This document shows positions 26,997 through 35,852 of a DNA stretch of 64,000 nt, in pieces. This DNA comes from Chloracidobacterium sp. UBA3360 (lineage in GTDB: Bacteria; Acidobacteriota; Blastocatellia; Pyrinomonadales; Pyrinomonadaceae), in NCBI GenBank assembly GCA_002360555.1, contig DEQS01000089.1:16943-80942 (forward strand). Reading direction: 5' to 3'. The notes beneath the pieces were generated by a model, which was given only the letters and a program-made list of their open reading frames with translations, did not search any database and had not been told where the DNA came from. The number at the start of each line of letters is the position of its first letter. Positions within the stretch are counted from its first letter, which is position 1. Both the position numbers and the translations under genes were made by a program.

Positions 26997-27956
26997 TTAC
27001 TTATCGTCGTTAGACTGTTTGACCTCGACATTCTGATTGATGCCGCGGCTTACCAGCAATTTGACCTCGACACGGCGGTTCTGAGCACGGCCTTCGGCTG
27101 TAGTATTGTCAGCAACAGCCTGTAGCTCGCCATAGCCATACGAAGTGCTCATACGGCGAAGCGAGATGTTGTGCGTTTGGATCAGATAATCCTTGACGGC
27201 CTGTGCACGACGGTCGCTGAGAGCCTTGTTTTGAGCGGTGCTGCCCTCCGCGGATGCAAAACCGGTCACCTCGATGAGATAGCCCTTGAGCGTGGCTGCG
27301 GTCGTTGCAACCTGGTCGAGTGCTGCTTTACCCTCGGCTGAAAGTTTTGAGCTGTTGACCTTAAAGTTGACGGTCGCCGTTGTCTGAACGACATAATCGT
27401 CAAGATCGGAGATGCGTTTGTTAGTCGCGTTGACACCCGCGACGGCGGCGTCAGCGGTGTCTTGAGCGGCCTTAGCACCGCCCTTCGCGGCGTTTGAGAT
27501 AGCCATCAGCTCATCGATCTGACCGGATACACGCAGAGCATTCTGCTCAGCGGCGGTCAATCTGTCCTCCGCCGGAGCCATTCTAGAATCGATCGCCTGA
27601 GCCGTCTGGAGGCTGGTCTTGTCAAAGCGTACCTTTGATACCGAAACGCTGCCGGATGCGTCGCCAATGCCCTCAACTTCCATGTTGAGGCCTCGAACGA
27701 TAGCGCTCAAGGCGTATTTATCTCCGCCAAAAAATCCGTTCGATTTGATGCTGGCATTTGGCAGGACAACGATCTTTGTATCCATGCCGACCGAATCTTT
27801 GATGACAAAGGTGCCGTTATCGTCTTTGGAAACGACAACGCCCTTGATCTTGTATTTTTGTCCGGCGACAGCGGTTCGGAGCTGTCCGGTCTGTGCGAAC
27901 AGGCTGACGGCGCTAAAAACAACTGCTAATGCGATGATCGATAATTTTTTAAGCAT
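26997..27956 (-). CDS. OmpA-family outer-membrane protein
   Basis: 319 residues with a signal peptide (MLKKLSIIALAVVFSAVSLFA). Residues about 20-115 form a small beta domain (GQKYKIKGVVVSKDDNGTFVI), then a helical segment rich in Ala, and residues about 205-305 the OmpA C-terminal peptidoglycan-binding domain: VNFKVNSSKLSAEGKAALDQV, VTGFASAEGSTAQNKALSDR and GYGELQAVADNTTAEGRAQN with the NRRVE motif. The ATG at 27956 has GAGGAG 7 bases upstream. It probably links the outer membrane to the cell wall. Confidence 0.9.
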   Translation of the reverse strand: MLKKLSIIALAVVFSAVSLFAQTGQLRTAVAGQKYKIKGVVVSKDDNGTFVIKDSVGMDTKIVVLPNASIKSNGFFGGDKYALSAIVRGLNMEVEGIGDASGSVSVSKVRFDKTSLQTAQAIDSRMAPAEDRLTAAEQNALRVSGQIDELMAISNAAKGGAKAAQDTADAAVAGVNATNKRISDLDDYVVQTTATVNFKVNSSKLSAEGKAALDQVATTAATLKGYLIEVTGFASAEGSTAQNKALSDRRAQAVKDYLIQTHNISLRRMSTSYGYGELQAVADNTTAEGRAQNRRVEVKLLVSRGINQNVEVKQSNDDK

Positions 27957-28158
27957 GATTAACTCCTCGAAGAAAGAATGATCGTTGGTAAACACCACCA
28001 AAGGAATAGACGCAAAATAGGTGGTCGGGGTTGTCGGCTAAAATTACTGAGCCATGCCACACGATCGTTAAAAACAATTTCAATTGCAGGAGACAAAGAA
28101 ACAATGTTTAAAGCATACACTAAACGGGGCGCGATTTAAACCGTTGGGAGTTGGGACG

Positions 28159-28180
28159 AAAGCCTGTATTTACAGGCTTT
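28159..28180. promoter_or_regulatory. Perfect 10-bp stem palindrome after the E2 gene
   Basis: AAAGCCTGTA tt TACAGGCTTT, perfect arms with a two-base loop, 3 bases after the E2 stop on the minus strand. No T-run follows on that side, so it is a doubtful terminator. The rest of 27957-28183 shows no gene. Confidence 0.4.
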
Positions 28181-28183
28181 TGA

Positions 28184-29905
28184 TCAATATGTGAATGGGG
28201 CCTTTTCCAAATATTCTTTCAAATAGGCCAAAAACTTCTCGGCATCGGCACCGTCAACGATGCGGTGATCGTAGGTCAGTGCAAAATATGCCATCTGACG
28301 GATCGCGATATAATCGTCACCCTCGGGCGATGTCATCACCTTTGCTCGTTTTTCGATCGTTCCGACGCAAAGGATGGCAACCTGCGGCTGATTGATGATC
28401 GGTGTGCCAAAAAGGCCACCGAAAACGCCGGGATTTGTGATCGTAAATGTGCCGCCCTGAACCTCGTCAGGGCTGAGTTTTTTGGTACGGGCACGGTCGG
28501 CAAGATCATTTGCCTTAACGGCGAATTCAGACAGCGACAACGTCTGAGCGTTCTTAATGACCGGCACGAGCAAACCCCAATCGAGAGCGACCGCCATGCC
28601 GAGATTTATATCGCCTTTATAGACAATGTTGTCGCCGTCGATCTGCGAATTGACGATGCGGTGTTCACGGATCGCTGCGGTCACGGCCTGAAAGATGAAC
28701 GGCATAAATGTCAGCTTGGTGCCAAATTTTGCCTGAAAATCAGCCTGATTTGCCTTACGAAACTTTGCGACATTGGTCATGTCGATCTCATAGACGCTCG
28801 TCACATGGGCGGACGTCTGTTTTGAGAAGGTCATGTGTTCGGCGATCTTTTTACGCATCACCGACATTTTTTCGACGCGGTCATCCATCGTTGCTGCGGT
28901 CGATGGCGGCGTGAATGTCGATACTTTTGCCGGCATTGATGCCGTCGGCATCGCCGGAGCACCTTTTACAAGCAGATCCTGCGGACGCAGAGCCGCTCCC
29001 GTTTCGAGGAACGACATAATGTCGTCCTTGGTCACACGGCCGCTGATGCCGCTGCCCGGTATACGTGTAATGTCTATGCCGTGTTCCTTGGCAATGTTAC
29101 GGACAAGCGGGCTGCTCTTAGTACGGCGAAGCTCGTCGAGCGTCGCGTTGCCGTTTGATCCGCCATTCGTTGCGGCAGCCGCTCTGGCTTGGACGGGCGG
29201 TGCAACGGGTTCGGCTTTTGGAGCCTCAGCGACAGGCGCCTGAGCTTCTGGTTTTGGTGCGGGAGCAACAGCACCGCCTTCGGCTCCGACTAAGGCCAGA
29301 ACGGCACCGACTTCGACAGTCTCTCCCTCCTGAACATTGATCGACAGCAGCGTCCCTGCCGCGGGCGACGGTACCTCAGCATCTACTTTGTCGGTCGAAA
29401 TTTCGAGCAATGCCTCATCCTTGTCGATCTTGTCACCGACGGCTTTGAGCCATTTTGAGACGGTTCCCTCGGTGATCGATTCGCCCATCTGGGGCATCAC
29501 TATCTCGGTTGCGTCGCCCGGAGTAGCGGGAGCGGCGGGTGGAATAGCTTCGACGATCGCAGGTTCGGTCGAGGGTTCTTCTTCGGCGGCCACATTTTCC
29601 GCAGTCTCAACAATTGTCGGAGCTTCTCCCGCGGCCGCAGGTGCGGGAGCCGATGCTCCGGCTTCGCCTTCTTCGCCGACGACAGCGACGACCGTCCCGA
29701 CCTCAACAGTCTCGCCTTCTTGCGTGCGGATCTCAAGCAATATGCCGGCACCGGGGCTTGGCACCTCAGCATCGACTTTATCGGTCGATATTTCGAGGAT
29801 CGCCTCGTCTTTTTCGACACGCTCGCCGACCTGTTTCAACCATTTCGAAACGGTGCCCTCGGTTATCGATTCGCCCATCTGGGGCATTACGACTTCAACG
29901 CTCAT
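28184..29905 (-). CDS. Dihydrolipoamide acyltransferase, E2 of a 2-oxoacid dehydrogenase (two lipoyl domains)
   Basis: 573 residues. Two lipoyl domains (about 2-77 and 135-210), each with the lipoylated Lys in ISTDKVDAEVPSP; both are joined by Ala/Pro-rich linkers. A peripheral subunit-binding domain follows (SPLVRNIAKEHGIDITRI, about 270-305) and then the catalytic domain ending in LTYDHRIVDGADAEKFLAYL with active-site His/Asp. The EISTDKVDAEVPSP form and two lipoyl domains resemble succinyltransferases of actinobacterial type, but branched-chain E2 is also possible. lpd (E3) is 6 kb away; E1 is not here. Ribosome-binding site GGAGAT. Confidence 0.88.
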   Translation of the reverse strand: MSVEVVMPQMGESITEGTVSKWLKQVGERVEKDEAILEISTDKVDAEVPSPGAGILLEIRTQEGETVEVGTVVAVVGEEGEAGASAPAPAAAGEAPTIVETAENVAAEEEPSTEPAIVEAIPPAAPATPGDATEIVMPQMGESITEGTVSKWLKAVGDKIDKDEALLEISTDKVDAEVPSPAAGTLLSINVQEGETVEVGAVLALVGAEGGAVAPAPKPEAQAPVAEAPKAEPVAPPVQARAAAATNGGSNGNATLDELRRTKSSPLVRNIAKEHGIDITRIPGSGISGRVTKDDIMSFLETGAALRPQDLLVKGAPAMPTASMPAKVSTFTPPSTAATMDDRVEKMSVMRKKIAEHMTFSKQTSAHVTSVYEIDMTNVAKFRKANQADFQAKFGTKLTFMPFIFQAVTAAIREHRIVNSQIDGDNIVYKGDINLGMAVALDWGLLVPVIKNAQTLSLSEFAVKANDLADRARTKKLSPDEVQGGTFTITNPGVFGGLFGTPIINQPQVAILCVGTIEKRAKVMTSPEGDDYIAIRQMAYFALTYDHRIVDGADAEKFLAYLKEYLEKAPFTY

Positions 29906-30005
29906 AAGATCTCCGCAAACTTCACAACTATCAATTAAATAGGATACAAGAAAATAGAACTTAAGAAAACTGACGCAGGTTGAGCAGGGAGTAGTTTTTA
30001 GACAG

Positions 30006-30410
30006 CTAAACGATCTTGCTTTTTATAAATGAAGTCGCTCGATCGAGTTCGTGAATGGCGGACGAGACGGCGATCTGTTTACTGTCTTTTAAGACGATGG
30101 TGCCGTCCTGACGGACTTCGCCGATCTCATCCCATTTTGCAGAATATTTACGATAAGCGACACCTTTTTCAAAGATCTCAAGAGCGGTTTTACGCTGCGC
30201 GATCCACGAAAAAAGCGTGATGATGTAAACCATCAGAAACGCCGAGGCCAGCAAAAAAAAGAGCAGCTCTTGACGCACATAATAAGCGACCATTGTTCCC
30301 ATAAAGAAAACGAATGACAGCACGGTGATAAACACGGCACGTTGTATATGAGCCGGAGACAGTCCGTGAACGGCGATAAGTTTGCCAAGATCGTTCTTTA
30401 TTTCAGCCAC
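30006..30410 (-). CDS. Small two-helix membrane protein with PH-like C-terminus (DUF6585-like)
   Basis: 134 residues if begun at the GTG at 30410; a longer frame reaches 30587 but would overlap the divergent peptidase gene and encodes unconvincing sequence. Two membrane helices (AVFITVLSFVFFMGTMVAYYV, split by a short loop from LLFFLLASAFLMVYIITLF) are followed by a soluble segment with FEKGVAYRKYSAKWDEIGEV and KQIAVSSAIHELDRATSFI, the layout of PH-like membrane domains such as DUF6585. Function unknown. Confidence 0.6.
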   Translation of the reverse strand: MAEIKNDLGKLIAVHGLSPAHIQRAVFITVLSFVFFMGTMVAYYVRQELLFFLLASAFLMVYIITLFSWIAQRKTALEIFEKGVAYRKYSAKWDEIGEVRQDGTIVLKDSKQIAVSSAIHELDRATSFIKSKIV

Positions 30411-30528
30411 AGTTTCTAAATAAATAGTATCAAACAACCTGCCGCTTGATGCATCGTACGGGCATCGTGCTATAGAATACCTACATCGTTTAATACCGAA
30501 ACTAAATAAAACATTGACCTCAAGAAAC

Positions 30529-32703
30529 ATGATGAAAAAAATCGCGATCTTTGCCGTCCTCCTTTTTACATTGAGCATTTCGGCCATTGCTCAGCAGCCT
30601 GCACTCACAGGGGCTGATTACGCTCGGGCCGAAAAGATGCTCGGCTACAACACCTCGCCGCTGGTTGACCGCAACGGGGTAAGGGCGACCTGGCTGCCCG
30701 ACGGGCGTTTTTGGTACCGTGTTCTGACGCCGACCGGCAGCGAATATGTGCTGGTAAATCCGGCGGACGGTTCCCGAAAGACCGGTGCAAAGCTCGCGGA
30801 TCTAGGCTTGCCCGCGGCTCCGGCAGGTGGTGCGGGACGCTTTGGCGGAGGCAACGGCGTGACATCGCCGGACGGAAAACTTTCGGCGTACATCAAAAAT
30901 TTCAATCTATGGGTCAAGGACATCGCCTCGGGTAAGGAAACGCAGCTAACAACCGACGGCATGAAAGATTACGGCTATGCCACGGACAACGCCGGTTGGC
31001 AGCACAGCGATCGTGCGATCCTGGTTTGGTCGCCGGACTCGAAAAAGATCGCGACATTTCAGCAGGACGAGCGAAACGTCAGCGACAGCTATCTCATCTC
31101 GACCAATGTCGGGGCCCCAAAGCTGAGCCAGTGGAAATCGGCTCTGCCGGGTGACGCGGTCATCCCGACGCTTCGCCGCGTCATCATTGAGGTCGATGCG
31201 CCTAAGGTCATCAGTCTTCAGCTACCGCCAGATCCTCACCGTTCGACACAGTGCGACGATATTTCATGCAATGGCAGTTGGGACGACGTTTACTGGTCAG
31301 CAGATGCCAAAACGCTCGCGTTTGTATCAACCTCGCGCGATCACAAGAGAGAGAATCTGCGTGTCGCCGATGCCGCAACAGGGGCGGTCCGCGACGTGTA
31401 CGAAGAGATCAGCCCAACTCAATTCGAGTCGGGCCAGGGAGCTACGAGCTGGCGGTATCTGCCCGCGACAAATGAGTTTATCTGGTTCACCGAACGCGAC
31501 GGCTGGGGACATCTGTACCTTTACGATCTGACGACCGGCAAGCTCAAAAATCAGATCACCAGCGGCAACTGGGCCGTTTGGCGTGTTATGAATGTTGACG
31601 AAAAAGCACGGACGATCTATTTTGAGGCAGGTGGACGCGAGGCGGGCAATGACCCGTATTTTGGCCACACGTACAGTGTCGGATTTGACGGTAAAAACCT
31701 GAAACTGCTCACGCCAGAGACGGCCAATCACGATGTGACGTGGTCGCCTGACGGCAAATATTTCATCGACAATTATTCAACGCCGAATACGCCAAACGTC
31801 GCTGTGCTTCGTGATGCTAACGGAAAGCTCGTTGCCGATCTTGAAAAAGGCGATGTCTCGCGGCTTGCGGCCACCGGCTGGAAACCGCCGACTCCTATCA
31901 TCACCAAGGCTCGCGACGGCGTGACCGACCTCTACGGCCTGATGTACTCGCCGACAAAACCGGTTGCCGGCAAAAAATATCCAGTGATCGTCTATATCTA
32001 TCCCGGGCCGCAGGGCGGCAGCGTCGGCAGCCGAAATTTTTCGGCATCGCGTGGTGATAATCAGGCGTTGGCTGAGCTCGGCTTTGTCGTGATGCAGCTT
32101 GACGGCATGTGTAACCCGCTGCGGTCTAAGGCTTTTCACGATTCGTGCTACGGCAATATGGCCGATAACACGCTTGAGGATCAGATAGCGGGCGTTAAGC
32201 AGCTCGCGGCCAAATACAACAATATCGACCTCGACCGCGTCGGTATCTGGGGCCATTCAGGAGGCGGTTTTGCGACTGCGGCGGCGATGTTTCGCTACCC
32301 GGATTTCTTTAAGGTCGGCATTTCCGAATCGGGCAACCACGACAACCGCAACTACGAAGACGACTGGGGCGAACGCTACATCGGGCTTCTCCAAGGCGAT
32401 AATTACAAAACACAAGCCAATCAGGAGTACGCCAAAAATCTAAAGGGCAAACTGCTGCTCGCCCACGGTACGATGGACGACAACGTCCCGCCGGGCAACA
32501 CTTACCTCGTCGTTGATGCTCTGATCAAAGCGAACAAGGATTTTGATCTGCTGATGATCCCTAACGCACGCCACGGCTACGGCCCGGCGAGCTATTACAT
32601 GATGCGCCGCCGTTGGGATTATTTTGTAAAGAACTTGCTCGGAGCGGAACCGCCAAAGGAATACGTCCTAAAGCCGACGCCTGATCCGCGTATGGCTCAG
32701 TAA
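30529..32703 (+). CDS. S9-family dipeptidyl peptidase (DPP IV-like), exported
   Basis: 724 residues with a signal peptide (MMKKIAIFAVLLFTLSISAIA). Residues about 60-470 form the DPP IV beta-propeller (for example KIATFQQDERNVSDSYLI, TWSPDGKYFIDNYSTPNTPN), and the C-terminal 250 residues the alpha/beta hydrolase with nucleophile Ser in GIWGHSGGGFATAAAMF, Asp in HGTMDDNVPP and His in NARHGYG. It cleaves dipeptides, probably after proline, from peptides in the periplasm. The first of two adjacent ATGs (30529, 30532) was taken. A strong terminator follows. Confidence 0.92.
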   Translation: MMKKIAIFAVLLFTLSISAIAQQPALTGADYARAEKMLGYNTSPLVDRNGVRATWLPDGRFWYRVLTPTGSEYVLVNPADGSRKTGAKLADLGLPAAPAGGAGRFGGGNGVTSPDGKLSAYIKNFNLWVKDIASGKETQLTTDGMKDYGYATDNAGWQHSDRAILVWSPDSKKIATFQQDERNVSDSYLISTNVGAPKLSQWKSALPGDAVIPTLRRVIIEVDAPKVISLQLPPDPHRSTQCDDISCNGSWDDVYWSADAKTLAFVSTSRDHKRENLRVADAATGAVRDVYEEISPTQFESGQGATSWRYLPATNEFIWFTERDGWGHLYLYDLTTGKLKNQITSGNWAVWRVMNVDEKARTIYFEAGGREAGNDPYFGHTYSVGFDGKNLKLLTPETANHDVTWSPDGKYFIDNYSTPNTPNVAVLRDANGKLVADLEKGDVSRLAATGWKPPTPIITKARDGVTDLYGLMYSPTKPVAGKKYPVIVYIYPGPQGGSVGSRNFSASRGDNQALAELGFVVMQLDGMCNPLRSKAFHDSCYGNMADNTLEDQIAGVKQLAAKYNNIDLDRVGIWGHSGGGFATAAAMFRYPDFFKVGISESGNHDNRNYEDDWGERYIGLLQGDNYKTQANQEYAKNLKGKLLLAHGTMDDNVPPGNTYLVVDALIKANKDFDLLMIPNARHGYGPASYYMMRRRWDYFVKNLLGAEPPKEYVLKPTPDPRMAQ

Positions 32704-32709
32704 ATAACA

Positions 32710-32738
32710 AGGCAGGCTTTGCGGGGCCTGCCTTTTTT
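32710..32738 (+). terminator. Rho-independent terminator of the S9 peptidase gene
   Basis: AGGCAGGC tttgcggg GCCTGCCT followed by a T-run, 7 bases after the stop. The other strand has a weaker T-rich follow-on, so it may also serve the convergent gene ending at 32737. Confidence 0.92.
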
Positions 32739-33174
32739 ATTTAAGTTCTTCGGTGTCGTCTTCGCTGGCGTCAAACAAAACGCTGACGGGCGTGTGGGCG
32801 GGCGGGAGCGATTGGGTGTATCCAGCTATATCTTTTTGCAGTTTTTCGACGGCGTCCCGGCCGCGTTCGAAATCGTCGGCCGTTAGTTTGAGCACGAGTT
32901 TGCCGTCATCGGCGGGCAGACCCGCCAACGCGGCTAGCGATTTTGTGCGGATCTCGATCTTGGCACCTCGTTTAAAGACACCCTTTTTGAATTTAATGTC
33001 GAGGATATCGCCGATGGATATGCGTGCCTCGTTAAGCCCGACCGAGACCAGACCAAGGATCTTTGAGTCAAATTCGAGCACAATACCGGCGGATGAGAAC
33101 TTAGCCACACCATTGACCTCGGTCAGGCCCTGATGTTTCGAAGATTTAAATGGAACGCTGGTAAAACTCTGCAT
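32737..33174 (-). CDS. Conserved hypothetical protein
   Basis: 145 residues from the ATG at 33174. Not recognised. It has a beta-rich first half (VNGVAKFSSAGIVLEFDSK, ARISIGDILDIKFKKGVF, RGAKIEIRTKSLAALAGL) and a helical second half (DDFERGRDAVEKLQKDIAGY) with an acidic tail. There is no signal peptide or membrane segment and no RxxxR of PilZ domains. It converges on the S9 peptidase terminator, and a family D repeat lies upstream. Confidence 0.6.
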   Translation of the reverse strand: MQSFTSVPFKSSKHQGLTEVNGVAKFSSAGIVLEFDSKILGLVSVGLNEARISIGDILDIKFKKGVFKRGAKIEIRTKSLAALAGLPADDGKLVLKLTADDFERGRDAVEKLQKDIAGYTQSLPPAHTPVSVLFDASEDDTEELK

Positions 33175-33185
33175 AAGACATTTAC

Positions 33186-33249
33186 CCACAAAAAACACAG
33201 GGGTCACAAAAAAGAAGTCCTAATTTGTGCCCTTTGTGCCTTTTGTGGC
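33186..33249. repeat. Interspersed inverted repeat, family D (CACAAA / TTTGTG units)
   Basis: Left arm CCACAAAAAACACAGGGGTC... (33186-33214), right arm with three TTTGTGCC-type units (33224-33249). The right arm overlaps the last codons of the membrane protein gene that ends at 33220, giving its TKGTKGTN C-terminus. Confidence 0.7.
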
Positions 33250-33486
33250 TACAAAATATTTGCCGATACCAAACAGGCTGATCAGCAGCCAAAAAAATTC
33301 TACTACAAACGAAGGGAAGTTAAAGTCGAAATACAGCGAGATCAATATCAGCGTCGCCCCGACGGCGTTTAGCAGCGAATAAATAAGCTGCTCGCTCCCC
33401 ACCTTGCCAAGCTGGAGCAAAACGTACGTCACAATAATGACCGCAACGCCAACCGTGCCGAGTATGTCGTACCATGCATAGGTCAT
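33220..33486 (-). CDS. CBU_0592-like small membrane protein
   Basis: 88 residues with three hydrophobic segments. YDILGTVGVAVIIVTYVLLQ, YSLLNAVGATLILISLYFDF and FVVEFFWLLISLFGI follow the pattern of the CBU_0592-like membrane domain (N-terminal GxxG, central LNxxGAxL, and the ExxW motif), whose function is unknown. The last eight residues, TKGTKGTN, come from the interspersed repeat. Its ATG overlaps the stop of the YCF48-like gene (ATGA), so the two are coupled. Confidence 0.78.
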   Translation of the reverse strand: MTYAWYDILGTVGVAVIIVTYVLLQLGKVGSEQLIYSLLNAVGATLILISLYFDFNFPSFVVEFFWLLISLFGIGKYFVATKGTKGTN

Positions 33487-34487
33487 TTCATTTTAACGAC
33501 CATGCCTTTTGGCCCGACTGCCCAGACAGCTTTCACGCCTTTGGCAGCAACGGCGTTCAGATCCTCGTTCCCAAGTATCTTCCAAGTCTTACCGCCATCG
33601 CGAGAAATATCCGAGCCGTTCGTGCCGACTGCGACGATCGTTTTCTTATCCAAATAGGTCACGCCGGAGCGATATCCGCTCAAGCCGATGCCAAGAGTCC
33701 AGGTCCTGCCACCGTCGGTAGAGAATGCGAGAGCGTCCTTAGATTCGTTGGGCTTTTCGTAATTCCCACCTACAATCACGCCATTCTTTTGGTCAAACAT
33801 AGCGATGGAAAAAATGCCGCTACCGCTCGTGCCTTTCGCAACTTCGGTATGAGCCGCCAGCCAGGTTTTGCCGCGATCATCCGATCTAAACACGCGGGCT
33901 GCCGTGCCGCCGGAAACAATGTATGCGGTCGATTTGCCGGTTGTTATGAGACACGTACCGCTGGCGGCAAATGCGGCTTCGCCGGTCAGAGCGATAGCAA
34001 AATGTTCGGTTACAGGCGGTTTCCAGTTTGTGCCATCGGTTGTCTCGATGAGAACATATTTTCCATCAACCGGATCCGACATCGCGATGCAATTGTTTTT
34101 ATCCCAACAAGCGATGGCATCAAAAAATGCCTTTTCGTTCGTATTCTTAAATTGCAGTTTCCAAGTCTTTCCGCCGTCGGTGGTTTTGTAGATACGCGAA
34201 GATTCGCCGTTGCCGATGCTTAGGATGTAGGCGGTGTTCGCGTCAAATGCCTCGATGTCGCGGAAATCGAGCTTGGCGGCGTCGGGCACTTGGATCACAT
34301 CCCATTTCGCCCCGCCATCGATGGTGCGGATGACCGTCCCGCCCGTGCCGCTCGCCCAGATGACCTTTTCGCTCACGACCGACAGCCCGCGAAAGCTCGC
34401 GGTGGTGTTGACTGCCTGCTTGATCCACTGGGCGTTTGTCGAGATAGCGACAGCTATCAATACGAATAATAGTCTTGCGATTTTCAT
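33483..34487 (-). CDS. YCF48/BNR-repeat beta-propeller protein, exported
   Basis: 334 residues with a signal peptide (MKIARLLFVLIAVAISTNA). About seven repeats of the type RTIDGGAKWDVIQVP, KTTDGGKTWKLQFK, RSDDRGKTWLAAH, STDGGRTWTLGIGL and SRDGGKTWKILGNE carry the BNR/Asp-box pattern (SxDxGxTW) of the Ycf48/photosynthesis-system-II-assembly-factor-like propellers common in non-phototrophs. Its function here is unknown; such proteins often bind other proteins or sugars on the surface. Followed by the small membrane protein with ATGA overlap. Confidence 0.85.
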   Translation of the reverse strand: MKIARLLFVLIAVAISTNAQWIKQAVNTTASFRGLSVVSEKVIWASGTGGTVIRTIDGGAKWDVIQVPDAAKLDFRDIEAFDANTAYILSIGNGESSRIYKTTDGGKTWKLQFKNTNEKAFFDAIACWDKNNCIAMSDPVDGKYVLIETTDGTNWKPPVTEHFAIALTGEAAFAASGTCLITTGKSTAYIVSGGTAARVFRSDDRGKTWLAAHTEVAKGTSGSGIFSIAMFDQKNGVIVGGNYEKPNESKDALAFSTDGGRTWTLGIGLSGYRSGVTYLDKKTIVAVGTNGSDISRDGGKTWKILGNEDLNAVAAKGVKAVWAVGPKGMVVKMK

Positions 34488-34501
34488 GACATTTCTCTCT
34501 G

Positions 34502-34539
34502 AATAATTAGTAATTACTAATTGTTAATTATTAATTAAA
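34502..34539. repeat. AT-rich interspersed repeat (TTAGTAATTACTAATT)
   Basis: TAGTAATTACTA palindrome followed by TTGTTAATTATTAATTAA units, between serA and the YCF48-like gene. It has the same plan as the other repeats (short units, mirrored), but with A/T units. Confidence 0.55.
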
Positions 34540-34559
34540 GACGGAAAAAAGGTTTCAAA

Positions 34560-35789
34560 TCAGTAAACCATCCTTGCCCGTATCGTACCCTTGATGCCTT
34601 TTAGTATCTCAAACGCCTCTTTCGAGAGTTTAGAATCAAGATCGAGTATTACATAACCGATCTCGTCGTTGGTTTTGAGATATTGGCCGGTGATATTGAT
34701 GCCGCCTTTTGAGAGCCGCGAGTTTATCTGGCCGAGCACGCCGGGGACGTTTTTGTGAATGTGCAGTATGCGGTGCGTGCCGGCTTGGGGCGGCAGGGAA
34801 ACGGACGGCACAGTGTGCGAGCCCTGGGAAATGCCGAGTTCAAGATAATTGATGAGCTTTGCGGTTACGTCGAGGCCGATGTTGGCTTGCGCCTCTTCGG
34901 TAGAGCCGCCGATGTGCGGCGTGAGGATGACGTTTGGCAGATTTTGCAGCCCGCTTTCAAATGTGTCGCCGTTCTTTTCGGGCTCGACCGGGAAAACATC
35001 GACCGCCGCACCCGCGAGCTTGCCCGTTGTCAACGCCTTGCCGAGAGCGTCGAGATCGACGACATCACCCCGGCTGTAATTGAGCAGCACCGCACCTTTT
35101 TTGAGGTTTTTGAGCATCGCGGCATCCATCATGTTTCGCGTTGTGGCATCGGACGGCACATGGAGCGTGACGATGTCCGAGCTTTTCAAAAGCTCTTTTA
35201 GGTCGCGGATCTGGCGGGCGTTGCCGTGCGGCAGCTTGGTCGCGGTGTCGTAATAGGTAACGTGCATGCCCAGAGCCTCGGCCATGATCGACACCTGCGA
35301 ACCGATATTGCCATAGCCGATGATGCCGAGAGTTTTGCCCCGCAGTTCAAACGAACCAACCGCCTCTTTTAACCATTCACCGCGATGAGCAGCGGCGTTT
35401 TTATCAGGAATTTTGCGGATCAGCATCACGCACAGCCCGATAATAAGCTCCGCAACCGAACGCGTATTCGAATACGGTGCGTTAAAAACCGCGATACCTT
35501 TCTTCGTCGCCGTCGCAAGATCGACCTGATTCACGCCGATGCAAAAACACCCGACTGCCAGCAGCTTATCCGCCGCGTCGAGCACATTCTTAGAAATATG
35601 CGTCTTTGACCGTATCCCAAGCAGATGAACGCCCTTGACGGCTTTGATAAGCTCAGCTTCGCTCAGCGCACCGTTGATACGTTTAACGTCCGCATAACCG
35701 CCAACACGCAACTCCTCAACCGCCGCATCGGAGATATTCTCGAGCAGCAGAATCTTGATCTTTGTGCGGGGGTATGAAGTATTTGCCAT
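34560..35789 (-). CDS. serA: D-3-phosphoglycerate dehydrogenase
   Basis: 409 residues, nearly the E. coli SerA length. LGIIGYGNIGSQVSIMAEALG is the NAD-binding motif, NYSRGDVVD holds the catalytic Arg, FPVEPEKNGD the Glu and ILTPHIGGSTEEAQ the catalytic His. The last ~70 residues form an ACT domain (ILHIHKNVPGVLGQINSRLS) for serine feedback. It oxidises 3-phosphoglycerate in serine synthesis. The ATG at 35789 was preferred to a longer frame whose extra codons are a repeat (35817-35850). Confidence 0.95.
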   Translation of the reverse strand: MANTSYPRTKIKILLLENISDAAVEELRVGGYADVKRINGALSEAELIKAVKGVHLLGIRSKTHISKNVLDAADKLLAVGCFCIGVNQVDLATATKKGIAVFNAPYSNTRSVAELIIGLCVMLIRKIPDKNAAAHRGEWLKEAVGSFELRGKTLGIIGYGNIGSQVSIMAEALGMHVTYYDTATKLPHGNARQIRDLKELLKSSDIVTLHVPSDATTRNMMDAAMLKNLKKGAVLLNYSRGDVVDLDALGKALTTGKLAGAAVDVFPVEPEKNGDTFESGLQNLPNVILTPHIGGSTEEAQANIGLDVTAKLINYLELGISQGSHTVPSVSLPPQAGTHRILHIHKNVPGVLGQINSRLSKGGINITGQYLKTNDEIGYVILDLDSKLSKEAFEILKGIKGTIRARMVY

Positions 35790-35816
35790 AAAGAGATCGG
35801 GCCGATCATCAGCCGC

Positions 35817-35850
35817 GACTGACAACCGGCCACTGACAACTGACAACCGA
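35817..35850. repeat. Single arm of an interspersed repeat (CTGACAACCG units)
   Basis: GACTGACAACCGGCCACTG followed by ACAACTGACAACCG, between lpd and the serA start. The units resemble family C (ACTGAC). It sits in the serA leader, and adjoins the lpd stop by 3 bases. Confidence 0.5.
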
Positions 35851-35852
35851 AA

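Noticed and set aside
30411..30587. N-terminal extension of the small membrane protein
   Set aside because: It would overlap the start of the divergent S9 peptidase and encodes a Cys-rich, poorly structured stretch; a GTG at 30410 directly before the conserved part is more likely.
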